Of a stretch of 15,933 bases of DNA, positions 8,125 to 15,739 are shown in pieces. The translations under genes were made by a program, and so were the position numbers. The notes under the pieces are model-generated. The model worked only from the letters and a program-made list of their open reading frames with translations, searched no databases and was not told where the DNA came from. The stretch comes from Planctomycetota bacterium (GTDB lineage: Bacteria > Planctomycetota > Phycisphaerae > WQYP01): assembly GCA_021809365.1 (NCBI GenBank), contig JAKBAC010000074.1:1-15933 (forward strand). Direction: 5' to 3'. The number at the start of each line of letters is the position of its first letter. Positions within the stretch are counted from its first letter, which is position 1.

Positions 8125-8162
8125 ATATTATCACACGACATATTATCACACATATTATCACA
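8121..8162 (+). repeat. tandem repeat, three units of 15, 15 and 12 bases
   Basis: CGACATATTATCACA occurs at 8121-8135 and again identically at 8136-8150, followed by a shortened unit CATATTATCACA at 8151-8162. The first unit overlaps the last four bases of the right arm of the inverted repeat. Confidence 0.95.
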
Positions 8163-8164
8163 CC

Positions 8165-8193
8165 TTGTATCCGCCGGTGAATGTGTTTACACT
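8165..8193 (+). promoter_or_regulatory. weak candidate promoter for the SOD-like gene
   Basis: TTGTAT at 8165-8170 and TACACT at 8188-8193 are 17 bases apart, matching three and four of six consensus positions. It lies just after the tandem repeats and 80 bases before the ATG at 8274. Confidence 0.25.
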
Positions 8194-8273
8194 AACAAAG
8201 GTAACCGATGGAGCGGGTCCAATCTGGCGCAGGGACGGGCAAAATGTGGCATAGCTGGTGTGGAGGAAACGCC

Positions 8274-8900
8274 ATGGACAGTCCGCTGATACCCCGTGAA
8301 TTTCCCAATCTTTTATCCGTCGCCGGACTCAGCCGGACAACACTTGATGAACACCTCCACCTGTATGCCGGTTTCGTGCAGAAAGCCAATTGTCTCTCTG
8401 ATCGTCTGGCCGCCATACAAAAGGCACCCTACTTCGCCAGTTCGACGGATATTATCAATATCAAAAGCGACCTCTGTTTTGCGCTGGCGGCGGTGCGCAA
8501 TCATGAGATGTATTTTGACATTCTCGGTGATCATAAGATGCCGCCGCCGAACATTCTCATTGACCTCATTTCCGCCAGCTTCGGTTCCATGGACAATTAT
8601 CTCGATGATTTGCGTCGCACGGCACTGAGCACGCGGGGATGGGCTTGGACCGTGTGGGATCATGTTACCGGGCGGTTATGGAATCTGGCGGGCCAGCACA
8701 ATGGTCTGTTTCCATTTTGGGACGCCCGGCCAATTTTGACTCTGGATCTTTGCGACCACGCCTATTTTTATGACTTCGGCCATCAACGGGCGGATTATGT
8801 CAATTGTGTGCTGGCAAACCTGAACTGGGAGAAGCCGGCGGAATTTCTGACGCAGCAGCGGATCACCTGCGGTGACAGGGAAATTCCCGTTGCTCTTTAA
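8274..8900 (+). CDS. Fe/Mn superoxide dismutase family protein, divergent
   Basis: This 208-residue protein has the Fe/Mn-SOD fold signature. Aligning by eye to E. coli SodB, all four metal ligands are kept: H27 in LDEHLHLY, H77 in RNHEMYF, and D158 and H162 in LTLDLCDHAYFYD. Other family marks are ASFGSMDNYLDDL at 101-113, RGWAWTVW at 121-128, and the closing DYVNCVLANLNWE. Several second-shell positions differ: the active-site Tyr34 equivalent is Phe34, the Gln69 position is Ala, the Trp of DVWEHAYY is Cys160, and the dimer-bridging Glu is Asp161. It may dismutate superoxide with altered efficiency or have taken another role; metal preference cannot be told. There is no signal peptide. The ATG at 8274 has GGAGG at 8262-8266; an upstream ATG at 8208 has no good site and adds nothing family-like. 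The next gene starts 48 bases downstream, suggesting cotranscription. Confidence 0.85.
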   Translation: MDSPLIPREFPNLLSVAGLSRTTLDEHLHLYAGFVQKANCLSDRLAAIQKAPYFASSTDIINIKSDLCFALAAVRNHEMYFDILGDHKMPPPNILIDLISASFGSMDNYLDDLRRTALSTRGWAWTVWDHVTGRLWNLAGQHNGLFPFWDARPILTLDLCDHAYFYDFGHQRADYVNCVLANLNWEKPAEFLTQQRITCGDREIPVAL

Positions 8901-8948
8901 TTCGCGCGATGCCGCTGTGTGTGGTTTTATCGCGTGTTGAGGTGCCAC

Positions 8949-9326
8949 ATGGTCCAATGCTTTTTATGCGAACAGGAGATACCGCAAAGCGTTCCGCCAA
9001 TCTATAAATATGGTCGTGCGTATTGTACGCATTGTGCCGCCAAATTCGAACGCATCAGCCACGATCTTGTTTCTGCCCCCGGCCCGGCGCTGATGGGCAA
9101 TTTGCAATTTGCCGACATTATGGGTATCGGCGCATTTTGTGCGGCAATTCTAGGCGTGGCTCTGGTGAACCCTCTGCTGTGGCTGATCGCGTTTATCATG
9201 TCGTTCATCGCGATCGGAAAGGAACGCTGGCCTTTTGGTGCCATCATTTTTTACACGGGTATGTCCATTTTGTGCGCTATTGCCGTGGTCGCCCTGATCG
9301 CCATCGCTTACGCATTTCTGAGATAG
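8949..9326 (+). CDS. small zinc-ribbon membrane protein of unknown function
   Basis: This 125-residue protein begins with a short CxxC...CxxC module (C4, C7, C26, C29), spaced like a zinc ribbon. After a linker come hydrophobic segments at about 57-74, 75-90 and 96-122, which would give two or three membrane spans. No family name is recognised. The ATG at 8949 is preceded by TTGAGG about 8 bases upstream and directly precedes the first CxxC. An in-frame GTG at 8919 is an alternative adding ten residues. It follows the SOD-like gene by 48 bases on the same strand, so the two are probably cotranscribed, but a functional link is only suggested by position. Confidence 0.75.
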   Translation: MVQCFLCEQEIPQSVPPIYKYGRAYCTHCAAKFERISHDLVSAPGPALMGNLQFADIMGIGAFCAAILGVALVNPLLWLIAFIMSFIAIGKERWPFGAIIFYTGMSILCAIAVVALIAIAYAFLR

Positions 9327-9431
9327 AAAATTATTGCACATATCTCCCTGTGCCTCAATGCGTTAACTTCTTCGCGGCACAAAAATATCTTCCCGCAGCA
9401 CGCTCCCGCACCGGTAATAAATAATCTGAAG

Positions 9432-10496
9432 CTACCTGTTTTTTAGCTCTTCCAGCGCCGATTCAACTTCACGCAGGCGTTTAACAATGTCCGGAAGTTG
9501 CATGAAATTCAGATAGACTCTGCGGGCGTGTTTAAGGTCCATGGACGGCGTGCCGCCGATATCCTTGTTAGGTTCAATATCCTGCGCAATCCCCGATTGC
9601 GCCGCCGCCCGCACCATGTCACCGATATGTAGATGACCGGCCACACCCACCTGCCCGGCAAGCACCACATGGTGCCCCGTGCTGGCCGAACCGGCGATGC
9701 CGACCTGACTGACCAGCAAATTGTATTCACCGATGCGGCAGTTATGCCCGATGATTACGCCATTGCCCAGTTTTGTGCCTTTACCAATGGACGTGCTTTC
9801 CATCGCCGCACGTTCAATAACGGTGTTGCTGCCGATCTCCACATCATCTTCCAACACAACATTGCCGATCTGCGGAATTTTATGGTGAATGCCCTGATGC
9901 GTCGCAAAACCGTAGCCGTCACAACCTATCACCGCGCCGGCCTGTAAAATCACGCGATTGCCCAGTACACATCGGTTATACACCACGGCGGAAGGATACA
10001 GAATGCAATCCTGTCCGATTCGGGCGTGCGGCATTATGGTGACATGTGAATAGATATTGCTGTTATCACCGATCTCCACGTTGTCGCCGACCACGGCGAA
10101 GGGGTGAATATTCACGCCCGAACCGATTCGCGCGGACTTGGACACCACCGCCAGGGGGGAAATGCCGATGGCGGGATGTTTCCGGAAACCGTGCAGCAGA
10201 ACCAGAATTTGCCGAAAGCTGTAATAGGGATCATCCGTCTGTATCAGTGCCGGCAACCAGCCATCGTGGCGCTCAATGGGCGGAACATCCTTACCTACCA
10301 CCACACATCCGGCCTTCGTGGTGCTCAATAAATCGGCGTATTTCTGGTTGGATAAAAAGCTTATATCTTCCGGACCCGCGGAAGACAGTCCATTGCAGCC
10401 GGTAATGGGGCGGCCCTTGTCACCCACGACGGTACCGCCGACATGACCGGCCAATTCTTCCACAGTGCGAGAGCATGACGTTACTTCTTCGGGCAT
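9432..10496 (-). CDS. lpxD: UDP-3-O-acylglucosamine N-acyltransferase
   Basis: This 354-residue enzyme adds the second (N-linked) 3-hydroxyacyl chain from acyl-ACP to UDP-3-O-acyl-glucosamine, an early step of lipid A synthesis in the cytoplasm. The N-terminal uridine-binding domain (about 1-105) includes the typical GPEDISFLSNQKY at 41-53. The rest is a left-handed beta-helix of hexapeptide repeats (about 108-310), with GCDGYGF at 191-197, KIPQIGNV at 206-213 and the catalytic histidine H251 in IIGHNCRIG. A C-terminal helix (about 325-354) finishes the protein, as in LpxD. Length is normal. The start at 10496 has AGGA about 8 bases upstream. It is the last gene of a minus-strand set after manC and ruvX, separated from ruvX by 81 bases. 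Its presence argues for an LPS-type outer membrane. Confidence 0.95.
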   Translation of the reverse strand: MPEEVTSCSRTVEELAGHVGGTVVGDKGRPITGCNGLSSAGPEDISFLSNQKYADLLSTTKAGCVVVGKDVPPIERHDGWLPALIQTDDPYYSFRQILVLLHGFRKHPAIGISPLAVVSKSARIGSGVNIHPFAVVGDNVEIGDNSNIYSHVTIMPHARIGQDCILYPSAVVYNRCVLGNRVILQAGAVIGCDGYGFATHQGIHHKIPQIGNVVLEDDVEIGSNTVIERAAMESTSIGKGTKLGNGVIIGHNCRIGEYNLLVSQVGIAGSASTGHHVVLAGQVGVAGHLHIGDMVRAAAQSGIAQDIEPNKDIGGTPSMDLKHARRVYLNFMQLPDIVKRLREVESALEELKNR

Positions 10497-10577
10497 CGAG
10501 TTTCCTGCCTTTCAAGCGTTGCTGAAGCCTACGGCCAACACGATGGAGTTGTCAAACGTCCTCACATGCTCGACTTC

Positions 10578-11018
10578 TCAACTCTCTCCTGGCCCGACTC
10601 CACCGCCGCCACCGGCAGTCAGATAATCCTGTAAAATTTGTGCTGCCGCGATGGCGTCAATGCGGCGACGCTTCTGCCGACGGGTGTATTGTCCGACAAT
10701 TCGGGATTCGGCTTCAAATGTTGTCAGGCGCTCATCAACCGGGACAATGGCCTTTCCGGTGGCCACCTCAATAAGAGCTATAAAGTTTTGCGTCAGCCGC
10801 ACGCGCGAACCCGGCGATCCATCCATATTTAATGGCAGACCGCATATCAAAATGTCAATGCGTTCCTCGCCCACAATACGTGCTATCTCCGCCACCAGTT
10901 GCGATTCCGTGAGATTTTCCAACACCTCAAAAGGCGTGGGCAGGCGCGTATCCGTATCGGCAATGGCCAGGCCGGTTCGTTTATCCCCAAAATCAATGGC
11001 CATTATTCGCTGCGACAT
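10578..11018 (-). CDS. ruvX: RuvX/YqgF-family putative Holliday junction resolvase or pre-16S rRNA nuclease
   Basis: This 146-residue protein has the RNase H-like YqgF fold. The motifs are MAIDFGDKRTGLAIAD at 6-21 with D9, a GLPLNMDGSPG loop at 60-70, DERLTT at 95-100 with E96, and IDAIAAAQILQDYL at 120-133 with D121. These acidic residues form the metal site. In E. coli YqgF is essential and acts in 16S rRNA 5' maturation; Holliday junction cleavage is also proposed for the family. A Gly-rich tail (135-146) extends slightly past the usual end. The ribosome-binding site is weak (AAAGG about 13 bases upstream), so expression may rely on coupling to manC, whose stop is 28 bases upstream. Confidence 0.94.
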   Translation of the reverse strand: MSQRIMAIDFGDKRTGLAIADTDTRLPTPFEVLENLTESQLVAEIARIVGEERIDILICGLPLNMDGSPGSRVRLTQNFIALIEVATGKAIVPVDERLTTFEAESRIVGQYTRRQKRRRIDAIAAAQILQDYLTAGGGGGVGPGES

Positions 11019-11046
11019 TCAACACCCGACCTTTGCCCGTAACGGA

Positions 11047-12123
11047 TTACGTATATTGACCCGGATATTGTTTCTGAATCTCCGCCACCAGTGCCTTGAT
11101 CTGTTCAGTTCCGGATGCAGCGCACACCAGCGTTGCCATGGGCGTGTGAATAACCACGATATCTTTCAAGCCGATCGTCGCGACCAGATGCGATTCCTCG
11201 GACACCGCCAACACACCGGAGCAATCTAGGGCGGATAATTCGCAACCGATTGCCCGATTGTCCGATTTATCCGAAGGCACCGTCGCCGCCACGCTGTTCC
11301 AATTTCCGACATCCAGCCAGTTTACAGGCATCGGCACCAGCGCAACATGCGATGCCTTTTCCATTACCGCATAGTCAATACTGATTTTCGGCAGCGTTGG
11401 ATAAATTTCGCCCAGAACGCGCTGAAAGTCAGCCGTGCCATACGCCGCGGCAATTTTGGTGACACCGGCGTAAGACTCGGGCAGATGCGTCCGCAACTGT
11501 TTCAGAATCGTCCGCGTCTTCCAAACAAACATACCGCTGTTCCAGAAGAAGCGGCCCGATTGAACATATTGGCGGGCCACCGATTCTATCGGCTTTTCCT
11601 TAAATGCGCGCACCTGAAATGCCGGTGAAGCAGATTCCAGCGGCTCCCCCTGTTCCACGTATCCGTAACCCGTGGCCGCATGCGTGGGCTTAATTCCAAA
11701 GGTCACCAGATACTCCGGATGCCGATCCACGGTTTCGAATCCTGATAGCAGGCATTTTTGAAATACATCCAATGGTTCAATAATATGATCAGCCGTGAGT
11801 ATTGCCATGGCTGAATCCGGCGCTACGCGGGCGAGAAGCGCGGCGGAAAGGGCGACGGCATTGGCCGTGTCGCGCCCCGTAGGTTCACCAATGAGCTGAC
11901 TGGCCGGCAGCATGGGTAAATCCTTGAGCACCTGATCGGCGTAGTCGGCGGAGGTGCACACATAGACGCCGGTCGGCTCAATCAGCCCGCGCAGTCGCCC
12001 CACCGCAATCGACAGCAGTGATTGGCCTCCGATGAACCGAAGGAGTTGTTTGGGCCGCAACCGCGTGGACATCGGCCAAAGCCGCGTGCCGGAGCCACCG
12101 GCCATAATCACCGCATAACGCAT
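11047..12123 (-). CDS. manC: mannose-1-phosphate guanylyltransferase
   Basis: This 358-residue nucleotidyltransferase makes GDP-mannose from mannose-1-phosphate and GTP, supplying surface polysaccharide or glycan synthesis. The signature MAGGSGTRLWPMS is at 7-19, followed by RPKQLLRF at 23-30, GEPTGRDTANAVAL at 79-92, the metal-binding TADHII at 110-115, GYGYVEQG at 152-159, FKEKP at 174-178, FFWNSGMFVW at 192-201, SIDYAVMEKA at 248-257, and NWLDVGNW at 268-275. It lacks the C-terminal phosphomannose isomerase domain of the fused type II enzymes, so it is the short single-function form. The ATG at 12123 has AGAGGAA about 8 bases upstream; an in-frame ATG at 12171 would add 16 unlike residues. 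It leads the manC-ruvX-lpxD set. Confidence 0.94.
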   Translation of the reverse strand: MRYAVIMAGGSGTRLWPMSTRLRPKQLLRFIGGQSLLSIAVGRLRGLIEPTGVYVCTSADYADQVLKDLPMLPASQLIGEPTGRDTANAVALSAALLARVAPDSAMAILTADHIIEPLDVFQKCLLSGFETVDRHPEYLVTFGIKPTHAATGYGYVEQGEPLESASPAFQVRAFKEKPIESVARQYVQSGRFFWNSGMFVWKTRTILKQLRTHLPESYAGVTKIAAAYGTADFQRVLGEIYPTLPKISIDYAVMEKASHVALVPMPVNWLDVGNWNSVAATVPSDKSDNRAIGCELSALDCSGVLAVSEESHLVATIGLKDIVVIHTPMATLVCAASGTEQIKALVAEIQKQYPGQYT

Positions 12124-12178
12124 TGCACAGTTCCTCTTTTCCGTTTTTTCCGTACGCGATACTAATATCACGAGGGAA

Positions 12179-12207
12179 GTTATAATCGAATTCCGTCATG
12201 GTATAAA
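12179..12207 (-). promoter_or_regulatory. candidate promoter for manC-ruvX-lpxD
   Basis: On the minus strand TTTATA (complement of 12202-12207) and TATAAC (complement of 12179-12184) are 17 bases apart, matching four and five of six consensus positions. It lies about 56 bases before the manC ATG. A perfect TATAAT on the plus strand at 12181-12186 overlaps it and may serve the divergent gene at 12255, though no good -35 is seen for that direction. Confidence 0.38.
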
Positions 12208-12254
12208 TCCATGCGGTAGATCCCCGCGTCAGGCGGCTTGTTCAGGAATTCTCC

Positions 12255-13889
12255 ATGCACACGATCTTAAGCTTCAGAAAGTTCGCTTCACTGGTTGCTG
12301 CCGCGGTGATACTGGCTGCCGCCGTCCGTGTCGTAGGCGCTCAAACCCGCCCGGCGGCCAAGAGGTCGGACTTGATTCAATTGGCGGCTCCAGAAATCAA
12401 CCTGAAGAAGCGTGAATTTACCATTCCCGGCGCGTTCTGGAATGAACACCTGACGGATTGGCTTGATGTGGCGTTGTGTGGCCGCCCCAGTAATTTTCTT
12501 CATGAAACGGTTCTAAGCGTCCAGACCACCCGCCATATTCTCAAGCAGGCCTTAACCGCCATCGGTTATCATTCAGCGACAAAGTGGTCGCCGGATCTGG
12601 CTGATTTTGGCTCCATCCGTGGGCAGCCTCTGCTGATACTGGTACGCTTCAAACTGCATGGTCAGGAGCAAACATTTCTCCTGGATGAACTTATCGAATT
12701 CCGCGCGTGGCATGTTTCCGTCGGCCCTTTCGGCTGGCTGTATCTGGGCACGCATGATCCCTATCAGGCGGCCACCGCGGGGCCGCCACCACAGGGTGGC
12801 CAGCGTGTGGATCCCGCCGATATTCTGGCGGATGATCCGCAGGTGGCCATGCAGTTCCGCGGCATACAGCATGAATCACAGGCACTGTTGGATTTTCCGC
12901 TCTGTTTTGATAACTGGATTTATCCCAATATCCGTTATCACCGGAACTCCGCGGTATTGTCCATGAAGGTTTTCAACAGCAATGGTAAAGTTCCGGTGCA
13001 GCTTGTATTTCGTCGGGTTTCTCAAGTGCAATATCTGAATGCCGCCGCCAAATATTGGCATGATCCGCTTTTCGCAGCTTACATTCACCGGCTGTTGCCA
13101 GTGGCCGCGGTCATTGATTCCAACCGGCGCAAAGTCTGGCAATTGGTTCAGATGCGCCATTTGCCGTGGAGCAACTGGCGCGTGGAGCGTTGTGTGGCGC
13201 GGTTACAGTATGAATACAGCCGCCTTCAGGCCGCGTGGGTTGCCTGGGATGTAGCTCACGCGCGATTCCGAGCCGCGGATAATTTATCTCTTCTGCAGGT
13301 CGCCAGTCAGGCGAAGTCGTTTCTCCTTCACCTGCGGCAAACGCAAGCCGCCAACCACCAGCTCTGGCTGGCCACAGAGGCCTTTGATAAATTGCATGTG
13401 TTGAAACAATCTTCAAAAACCGCGGATTCCGCGGAAATTCGCCGACTGCGGGTCGAGGAATTGGCGGCGCGCTCGCAGGCGTTGCTGGATTCCAATAAGC
13501 AATATCTGCAATTCTGGGGCGAAAAGAAGCGTGGGATTAAACCCAACGATCCTAGAAAAATATGGATTCGTGATATTCATGCCCAGTATCGGCTTGCTGA
13601 GGCGCGGATGGCAATGGGTAAGGCCGGACTTGGGTACAGTGTCGCCATGCGGGCCGATAATTCCAGTAAAGCCCAACAGCGGTATCTTGCCGCAATCTTG
13701 ACCGTGTCACTGGCAAAGGCGAATGTAACGCTGGTAAATGTTGATTTTCATATTACCAACGATCAGGGCTTCGCCAGCGCCGCCCATATTAAGAAACTCG
13801 AACAGCAAAGATCCGCCATTAAAAAACGGATACAGGATATCAAAGTGCAGATTGCCCATATTGGCGTTGTTAGTACCAGCCGCCCATAA
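12255..13889 (+). CDS. secreted YdjY-domain protein with long uncharacterised C-terminal part
   Basis: This 544-residue protein has a Sec signal peptide (basic HTILSFRKF, then a hydrophobic run to about residue 25, probable cleavage after VVGA at 29), so it should be periplasmic or exported. Residues about 47-165 resemble the YdjY domain: EINLKKREFTIPGAF, the cysteine at 75 within LDVALCGRPSNFLHETVL, then a TTRHILKQALTAIGY helix. YdjY domains are common in planctomycetes and have no known biochemical role. The remaining ~380 residues match nothing I recognise. They are Trp-rich at 260-335, then mostly helical with a probable coiled coil near 395-420 and a basic helical end (511-533). The ATG at 12255 has AGGA about 8 bases upstream and starts the signal peptide directly. 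It is divergent from manC. Confidence 0.82.
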   Translation: MHTILSFRKFASLVAAAVILAAAVRVVGAQTRPAAKRSDLIQLAAPEINLKKREFTIPGAFWNEHLTDWLDVALCGRPSNFLHETVLSVQTTRHILKQALTAIGYHSATKWSPDLADFGSIRGQPLLILVRFKLHGQEQTFLLDELIEFRAWHVSVGPFGWLYLGTHDPYQAATAGPPPQGGQRVDPADILADDPQVAMQFRGIQHESQALLDFPLCFDNWIYPNIRYHRNSAVLSMKVFNSNGKVPVQLVFRRVSQVQYLNAAAKYWHDPLFAAYIHRLLPVAAVIDSNRRKVWQLVQMRHLPWSNWRVERCVARLQYEYSRLQAAWVAWDVAHARFRAADNLSLLQVASQAKSFLLHLRQTQAANHQLWLATEAFDKLHVLKQSSKTADSAEIRRLRVEELAARSQALLDSNKQYLQFWGEKKRGIKPNDPRKIWIRDIHAQYRLAEARMAMGKAGLGYSVAMRADNSSKAQQRYLAAILTVSLAKANVTLVNVDFHITNDQGFASAAHIKKLEQQRSAIKKRIQDIKVQIAHIGVVSTSRP

Positions 13890-13948
13890 GATTCATTCCA
13901 GTCCAGCGGGATGGTGAGGTCGTCCGGTGCATGGTGAGAAGTAAAGAG

Positions 13949-13977
13949 TTGAGCAGGAGGGCACTTACGGTGATAAT
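13949..13977 (+). promoter_or_regulatory. candidate promoter for the TPR gene
   Basis: TTGAGC at 13949-13954 and GATAAT at 13972-13977 are 17 bases apart, matching four and five of six consensus positions. It lies in the 269-base spacer, 181 bases before the ATG at 14159, implying a long leader. A lone TATACT at 14006-14011 is a second, weaker possibility. Nothing else recognisable is in this spacer. Confidence 0.33.
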
Positions 13978-14158
13978 ATGTGAAACTCTTTCTGGCCGGA
14001 AGTGTTATACTTGACAGAACAGGTGCATCTGGTACGGTCAAGGGTTGGAGAAATATCGGGTGCGCTTCGCGGGGCGTTTCCGGCGTATCGCAAAGCGGTT
14101 AAATGTCGCCACGGATGGCGTGGCTGTCGAGTTGGTGTCGGAAAAGAGAATGTGATTC

Positions 14159-15586
14159 ATGGCTGAAGCTAAAACGCAGGAAATGACGGTCACCGAAGGC
14201 CCTGGCAAAGGGCAGGTTTATTTTGCGCGCGCGCATACCGTGGCGGATACAGGGAATTATGATTTCGCCATTGATATGCTCATTCAAGGGCTGCTGCGTG
14301 AACCTGGAAATATGGAAGAGCATGTGTTCCTCCGGGATGTTTCTTTACGCCGCAAGGTCAAGGGAGGAAAGCCCGCGGGGGGCCTGGTCGGAGGGTTGCT
14401 TGGTGCCAAACCGTATTTCAAAGGTAAATCTCCCAAGGAGCTGATGCTCAACGCGGAATGGCTTTTAGCCAAGGACCCTGGAAACATTACATACATGATG
14501 ACCATGGTGCGTCAGGCCTCCAGCGCGGGCTATAAAGACATGGTGCTCTGGTTTGCGCCGTTTATCGTGCAGGCCAATCGCACCCGGACAAAGCCCGATG
14601 CCAAGCTGTATATTGAAATAGCGGATTTCTATGAAAAGTATGAGGAATTCGAAAAAGCCGGAGAGGTGGTGCAGTTGGCACTGGAAATGGCACCGCGCGA
14701 TGTGGAACTTGCGGAGCGGGTCAAGGAGCTGGGGACGCGGGCAACGTTGAAAAAAGGGGGATATGAAACCGTTCCTGATTTCAAAGAATCTCTGCAGGAT
14801 AAGGAAAAAACCAATGAGTTGCTACAGAAGGAAAATCTTAACAAGTCCGAAGAATACAAAAACAAACTGATCCGTGAAACACATGCCGCCTGGGAGCAAT
14901 CTCCCGCCGATCCGCAGTTGCTGGCAAAATATGTCAAAGCGCTGATCGATGCGGAAACGGAAGACAGTGAAAAGACCGCAATTGCCGTGCTTCAAAAGGC
15001 TTTCGAGCAGACCAAAATTTATCGCTATCGCATGTTGATCGGTGATGTGCGGATGAAGCAATTGCGGCGGCAGCATCGACGGATGGTTGAGAAATCCCGC
15101 GCTCATCCGGAAGATAGGGAATTGGCCGCCGCCGTGGAAGAGCAAGAACATAATCGGCTGAAATTTGAACTCGATGAATATGCCCAACGGGTTAAAAATT
15201 ATCCATCCGATATGCAGGTGCTCTTCGAGTATGGCTATCGGCTTTTTCGGTCCAAGCAGTATGAAGATGCCATCAAGGCGCTGCAGCAGGCGCAGAATAA
15301 TCCACGCTGCCGCACGGATGCCCTGCATCTTCTGGGGCGATCCTTCCTGGAGCAGTCGCTGACGCAGGAAGCCGTGGAGACGTTGCAGCGGGCTGTCGAA
15401 AGTTACGAACTGGCCGATACCGGCGACACCAAAAGCAAGGAAAATTACTACTGGCTGGGACGCGCTTTGGAAGCGGCCGGACAGTTGGAAGACGCGGAAA
15501 AAGCGTACAGCCGCATCGCCCAGTGGGATATCGGGTTCCGGGACGCCCGCCAGCGACTGTCCGACATACGCAAGAAGCAGGCGTGA
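14159..15586 (+). CDS. cytoplasmic TPR-repeat protein
   Basis: This 475-residue protein has no signal peptide or membrane segment. TPR-like helix pairs are visible at 20-51 (ARAHTVADTGNYDFAIDMLI), 147-181 (LYIEIADFYEKYEEFEKAGE), 352-383 (VLFEYGYRLFRSKQYEDAIK), 386-419 (ALHLLGRSFLEQSLTQEAVE) and 427-460 (YYWLGRALEAAGQLEDAEKA). TPRs are protein-protein interaction scaffolds. Between repeats lie a Gly-rich stretch (69-83, GGKPAGGLVGGLLGA) and a highly charged, probably coiled-coil segment (205-240 and 295-345). Partner and role are unknown. The start at 14159 has only a weak AAGAGA about 10 bases upstream. It appears to be a single-gene unit, with the DedA gene 153 bases downstream. Confidence 0.88.
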   Translation: MAEAKTQEMTVTEGPGKGQVYFARAHTVADTGNYDFAIDMLIQGLLREPGNMEEHVFLRDVSLRRKVKGGKPAGGLVGGLLGAKPYFKGKSPKELMLNAEWLLAKDPGNITYMMTMVRQASSAGYKDMVLWFAPFIVQANRTRTKPDAKLYIEIADFYEKYEEFEKAGEVVQLALEMAPRDVELAERVKELGTRATLKKGGYETVPDFKESLQDKEKTNELLQKENLNKSEEYKNKLIRETHAAWEQSPADPQLLAKYVKALIDAETEDSEKTAIAVLQKAFEQTKIYRYRMLIGDVRMKQLRRQHRRMVEKSRAHPEDRELAAAVEEQEHNRLKFELDEYAQRVKNYPSDMQVLFEYGYRLFRSKQYEDAIKALQQAQNNPRCRTDALHLLGRSFLEQSLTQEAVETLQRAVESYELADTGDTKSKENYYWLGRALEAAGQLEDAEKAYSRIAQWDIGFRDARQRLSDIRKKQA

Positions 15587-15617
15587 CAGCGTGGGTTATC
15601 CATTGGGCGCGGCTGTC
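15585..15617 (+). terminator. weak hairpin at the TPR gene end
   Basis: GACAGC at 15585-15590 pairs with GCTGTC at 15612-15617 around a 21-base loop, overlapping the TGA stop. No T-run follows, so termination is only a possibility. Confidence 0.2.
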
Positions 15618-15739
15618 GTTAGCATCCAATTTAAGAAAACAATCCTTCGCGGTGCGACACCCGGTTGGAATTTTCACGGCCTTTGCCCGGATCGTCGGGT
15701 CTGATGGCATTCATCCCTTAAGGAGCCGCGGGGCAAATT

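Larger units (their letters stand above)
7898..8273. other. 376-base intergenic region with repeats
   Basis: No convincing gene is seen here. The stretch holds a long inverted repeat with arms at 8006-8034 and 8096-8124, an internal small palindrome at 8065-8078, three tandem repeats at 8121-8162, a weak candidate promoter at 8165-8193, and the leader of the SOD-like gene. Bases 7898-8000 show nothing recognisable. Confidence 0.8.

Noticed and set aside
7960..8289. An open frame of 109 codons across the repeat region, with a repeated DILSH-type pattern
   Set aside because: It is created by the 15-base tandem repeat lacking stops, runs through the inverted repeat, overlaps the SOD-like start and has no family resemblance.
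9336..9353. GCACA/TGTGC hairpin after the zinc-ribbon gene
   Set aside because: Five-base stem with an eight-base loop and no T-run; too weak to call a terminator.
11725..11740. A GGTTTCGAATCC string resembling a tRNA T-loop
   Set aside because: It lies inside the manC coding frame and no cloverleaf or acceptor stem surrounds it.
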